From Micrococcales bacterium (GTDB lineage Bacteria; Actinomycetota; Actinomycetes; Actinomycetales; Dermatophilaceae), in contig PMJN01000115.1 of the NCBI GenBank assembly GCA_003157445.1, positions 21,827 through 30,676 on the forward strand: DNA of 8,850 nucleotides, in the 5' to 3' direction. The notes beneath the pieces are model-generated. The model was not told the DNA's origin. It ran no database searches and was given only the letters and a program-made list of their open reading frames with translations. This document shows, in pieces, positions 6,881-8,850 of the stretch; position 1 is the first letter of the stretch, and each line of letters begins with the position of its first letter. The translations under genes and the position numbers were made by a program.

Positions 6881-7527
6881 TTTCGTTCACCCAGGACGAC
6901 TGAGAGTCAAGCGCGCCCCTTCACAAGACGATTGACGAGCTACCTTTCCTGACAGCGCTGAAGGACAGCAGACTTCCCGCGAATGGTTCACCTGCTACAT
7001 GCCACAAGATGCGCACTATCTCGCCGACGACGGCCGGGTCCTGGCAGCGGCAGCGAGCCAGAGCACTGCGCCCGACGAGCAGATGCTCTGGGCCAACAGC
7101 TCCGCAGCGACCGTTCTCGTAGAGCGCCAACTGCACGCCGCACATGTTGCCGACTTGCGGGCCAGCAGCAGATCGCCCATATGCACGGCCGACACGTCTT
7201 AGCTGTTCTCGCTGGCGACCGCAAGCAGCCACCAGGTTCAGGCCGCGGGCATCCTGCCCTGCTTCTGGATCTACGAGGATGTGGGTCGCTGCCTCCAAAA
7301 AGGGCATCGGCGAGCTCATAGGACACCCGGACGCCGACTGGATCAGGACCCATCGTGACCCAGAGTTGGCCGCGACGACGCAACGCGCCCAGCAGATTCT
7401 CGATCGCCTTGCAGCACACGCGGATCCAGGAACGGTCAGGCAGATACACGAGGCGTTCATTATGGCCTCGCGCCACCAATGGATGTTCTGGGACGCGCCC
7501 TGGCGCCGAGAGCCCTGGCCCGTCTGA
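6877..7527 (+). pseudogene. tenA: Decayed tenA (thiaminase II / TenA family)
   Basis: TenA enzymes hydrolyse aminopyrimidines or thiamine to recover HMP, which ThiD then phosphorylates. Pieces in two frames align in order with the whole family fold. Segment A (6877-6980, frame of 6877): FTQDD, stop TGA at 6901, then [20 protein letters not shown]. Segment B (6981-7299): [17 protein letters not shown] with the substrate Asp and Tyr of QDxx[11 protein letters not shown], stop TAG at 7200, then [11 protein letters not shown] with the catalytic Cys (7260-7262) and Tyr. Segment C (7300-7527): [37 protein letters not shown] with the conserved Glu and a normal C-terminus. Lesions: TGA at 6901 where the family has Trp, loss of one base near 6980, TAG at 7200, and one extra A in the run 7297-7301. 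Four lesions rule out a working enzyme. The would-be TTG start overlaps the thiD stop. Confidence 0.9.
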
Positions 7528-7563
7528 ATCGATCGCCCCCCATTCCAGGACCTGTCCCGGGAG

Positions 7564-8014
7564 CTAGAGCGAGAAATCGACACCTTGGCCCAGTGGAAGC
7601 TCGCCGGAAGAGTTGACGGTGTTCGTAGCCCGACGCATGCAGCTCCTCCAGGCGTCCGAGCCTGACTCACGACCGCCGCCGTCCTGTTTCTCCCAACGGA
7701 TGCCCCGCCGAACTCGGCGCCTGAGTTTCCGATGTTGACGTTGCTGATCCCGCAGTCGGAGCCCTCGGCAGAGACAAGACGCTCAGCCTCACCCTGGTCG
7801 TTGGTGAAGATGCAGGACGAGAGACCCTGTGGCACATCGTTGTTGAGTGCGATCGCCTCGTCGAGGCTGTCGTATGGCATCACATACAGAATCGGCACAA
7901 AGGTCTCTCGAGCGAGAGATATCGGTCTGCTCGTCGATTCGGACGATGGCCGGCTCGGCGTGGAAGGCTCGGGGCGCTTCGTCCTGCAGCCACCAAAGCT
8001 GCGCCGCCTTCTAG
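7564..8014 (-). pseudogene. C-terminal remnant of an ALDH7-like aldehyde dehydrogenase
   Basis: Only about the last 150 of some 500 residues remain, in several frames. Reading down the minus strand: [11 protein letters not shown] (8014-7982), then [21 protein letters not shown] (7983 to about 7920), then [52 protein letters not shown] (to about 7700), then [15 protein letters not shown] and the tail [19 protein letters not shown] with TAG at 7566-7564. The order, the ETFxPILYV core, the NVNIGxSGAE segment and [11 protein letters not shown] are those of the ALDH7/antiquitin group (piperideine-6-carboxylate or aminoadipate semialdehyde dehydrogenase, lysine catabolism). The catalytic Cys and nearly all of the NAD-binding domain lie in the missing part. 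At least three frameshifts are needed. It is convergent with tenA, 36 bases apart. Confidence 0.88.
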
Positions 8015-8379
8015 GGCTCGTCCTCGCCCACCCGCACAGACTCCGCAAGGATCGCCCGGCACGCGGACCCCAACTGTCTGACCGGCTCACCGATGGAAGC
8101 GCAGACGGTGTTCGGATCGAGATTGTCGTATGTGGGCCCGATCAGGTCGCGCAGGCGCGCCATGTCGGACCAGGAAACGGCAGGGTGGTCCTCACGCAAG
8201 TCGAGTGACAATGAGTCGACCGCGTCCGCGATCGTGACGACGCGGTACTGGACGGCGTCAAGGGCTACCCGCGCGACATCGAGATCGCCTCCGTAGCGCT
8301 GCACGGTCGCCTCGGCACGATCGATCGCCTCGATGCACTCCAGGATGTCGCGCACATGTTCAATGTCGGAGGCGTTCAA
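8011..8379 (-). CDS. HepT-like (DUF86) protein lacking the catalytic His
   Basis: A 122-residue, largely helical ORF resembling HepT RNase toxins of MNT/HepT toxin-antitoxin pairs: [19 protein letters not shown], a helix with [19 protein letters not shown], then [17 protein letters not shown] and [14 protein letters not shown]. The toxin motif R-x4-H-x-Y should fall at residues 77-84, but reads R77-DLIG-P82-T-Y84: the His is a Pro (codon CCC at 8136-8134; CAC would restore it). Arg and the Tyr that the partner modifies remain. RNase activity is therefore doubtful. The start is TTG at 8379, overlapping an upstream TGA (TTGA), the usual coupling with MNT. The last residues after AIL, and the TAG stop, seem to lie in ALDH-derived DNA. 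The ORF is intact, but it may be a relic. Family call moderate to good. Confidence 0.62.
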   Translation of the reverse strand: MNASDIEHVRDILECIEAIDRAEATVQRYGGDLDVARVALDAVQYRVVTIADAVDSLSLDLREDHPAVSWSDMARLRDLIGPTYDNLDPNTVCASIGEPVRQLGSACRAILAESVRVGEDEP

Positions 8380-8619
8380 TAGGGAACCGCCTCGGAAAGG
8401 ACGCTGCTGGCAAACCTCCGAATTCCCGACACCTCATAAGCAGCGGCTTCAGGAAACGGGATCACCGCGGAAGGGAATGTTCTGAGCCGAGGCGAGGAAC
8501 GCGGCCACGCAATCGACAACCTCACCCTGAGTGCCTCAAACTGCCCGGCGCAGCCACCGGGATCTGCCTGCCAGAGGTAGCCGAGGCCGGGCTGCGACGG
8601 GGCTGCAAGTGACAAGCAA
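8376..8619 (-). pseudogene. Possible remains of an MNT-type antitoxin gene
   Basis: The segment between the MDR stop and the HepT-like start is open in the frame ending at TGA 8378-8376. Its last residues, AAAYEVSGIRRFASSV, faintly resemble the C-terminal YEVSxxG region of minimal nucleotidyltransferases, and the four-base overlap with the HepT-like ORF is where the antitoxin gene should end. I do not see the GSxARG-x-DxD nucleotidyl-transfer motif in any minus frame, and the stretch has no clear start. Another frame has a hydrophobic piece (EVVDCVAAFLASAQNIPF) that I cannot place. Most likely a broken gene; identity is uncertain. Confidence 0.25.
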
Positions 8620-8850
8620 TCACGAGACATAGGCCACCCTGCCGACCGTGGTCCCCTCGGCCAGGCGCTGCAACCCGTCCGCGACCGCCGCCAGGGCGAG
8701 GCGCTCGCTGACCAGAGGCTTGGCCAACCCATCAGCGACGAGCTTGGACAGCTCGTCGTGACACAGACGTACCAGGGCAGGATCCTTGGTCGTGTACAGG
8801 CCCCAGTGCAGGCCGACGATCGAGTAGTTCTTGACCAGCGCGTGGTTGAG
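8620..8850 (-). CDS. C-terminus of an MDR-family oxidoreductase (quinone reductase-like)
   Basis: The last 76 residues of a medium-chain dehydrogenase/reductase, probably an NADPH:quinone oxidoreductase-like zinc-type alcohol dehydrogenase superfamily member; the gene begins beyond the right edge. The piece reads NHALVKNYSIVGLHWGLY, then a helix region DPALVRLCHDELSKLVADG, KPLVSERLALAAVADGLQRL and the typical ending AEGTTVGRVAYVS with TGA at 8622-8620. The KNxSIxGxxxG segment and the LxxxxxALxxLxxGxxxGKxV-type ending are characteristic of this superfamily. The frame is clean over the whole visible part, unlike its left neighbours. Substrate cannot be told without the N-terminal half. Confidence 0.85.
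   Translation of the reverse strand, partial: LNHALVKNYSIVGLHWGLYTTKDPALVRLCHDELSKLVADGLAKPLVSERLALAAVADGLQRLAEGTTVGRVAYVS

Noticed and set aside
7535..7640. Plus-strand fragment resembling the end of a winged-helix DNA glycosylase ([15 protein letters not shown])
   Set aside because: The opposite strand encodes the ALDH C-terminal tail with a proper stop at 7564, so the similarity is a chance of the complementary strand.
6921..8090. A continuous 389-codon minus-strand frame
   Set aside because: Only about 100 codons in its middle (ETFVPILYV through GGA) are real ALDH sequence. The rest lies antisense to tenA or in a wrong frame of the ALDH tail, so it is not one protein.
7732..8208. Plus-strand ORF of 158 codons
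   Set aside because: It is the antisense shadow of the ALDH remnant and the HepT-like gene; the minus strand gives clear family matches and this strand does not.
6877..8619. Sequencing error as the full explanation of the broken frames
   Set aside because: Errors would be expected in the flanking 6.9 kb as well, where every frame is intact; the homopolymer shift at 7297-7301 alone would be suspicious, but the in-frame stops are not.
1..8850. Mobile element or CRISPR array
   Set aside because: No transposase or integrase fragment, no terminal inverted repeats and no regularly spaced repeats were seen.

Overview
The window is GC-rich and densely coded, with four-base stop/start overlaps between genes. 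Its protein repertoire (an Fe-S type CysH, a two-subunit ATP sulfurylase, a SirB-type chelatase, a TPP-riboswitch thiM-thiE-thiD cluster, a HepT-like protein, and an MDR oxidoreductase on the right edge) fits a high-GC actinobacterium. The genus cannot be fixed from the sequence.

Layout, left to right. (1) 1-3720, plus strand: a sulfate assimilation operon. It holds the 3' part of cysH (APS/PAPS reductase), then cysD and cysN (ATP sulfurylase), then a sirohydrochlorin chelatase. CysDN activates sulfate to APS, CysH reduces it to sulfite, and the chelatase supplies siroheme for a sulfite reductase that probably lies outside the window. No APS kinase is visible. (2) 3840-4256, minus strand: panD, aspartate 1-decarboxylase (beta-alanine for pantothenate/CoA), convergent with the sulfur operon. 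(3) 4257-4609: a divergent intergenic region containing a thi promoter, a perfect 13-bp palindrome over its -35 side, and a TPP riboswitch. (4) 4610-6880, plus strand: thiM-thiE-thiD, the thiazole salvage, condensation and pyrimidine kinase steps of thiamine biosynthesis, tightly overlapping. (5) 6877-7527, plus strand: a decayed tenA (thiaminase II, pyrimidine salvage), once the fourth gene of the thi operon, now carrying two nonsense codons and two frameshifts. (6) 7564-8619, minus strand: a degraded zone. It contains the C-terminal third of an ALDH7-like aldehyde dehydrogenase broken by frameshifts, a HepT-like ORF that lacks the catalytic His of its RNase motif and runs into the ALDH remnant, and a poorly recognisable segment that may be the remains of the paired MNT nucleotidyltransferase. 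(7) 8620-8850, minus strand: the intact C-terminus of an MDR (zinc-type alcohol dehydrogenase/quinone reductase superfamily) protein that continues off the window.

The main story is the contrast between intact, tightly packed metabolic genes to the left of 6880 and clustered gene decay between 6880 and 8620. Because the damage is confined to one block flanked by clean reading frames, genuine pseudogenisation is more likely than poor sequence quality. I found no CRISPR array, tRNA, rRNA, transposase or convincing new multi-gene system.
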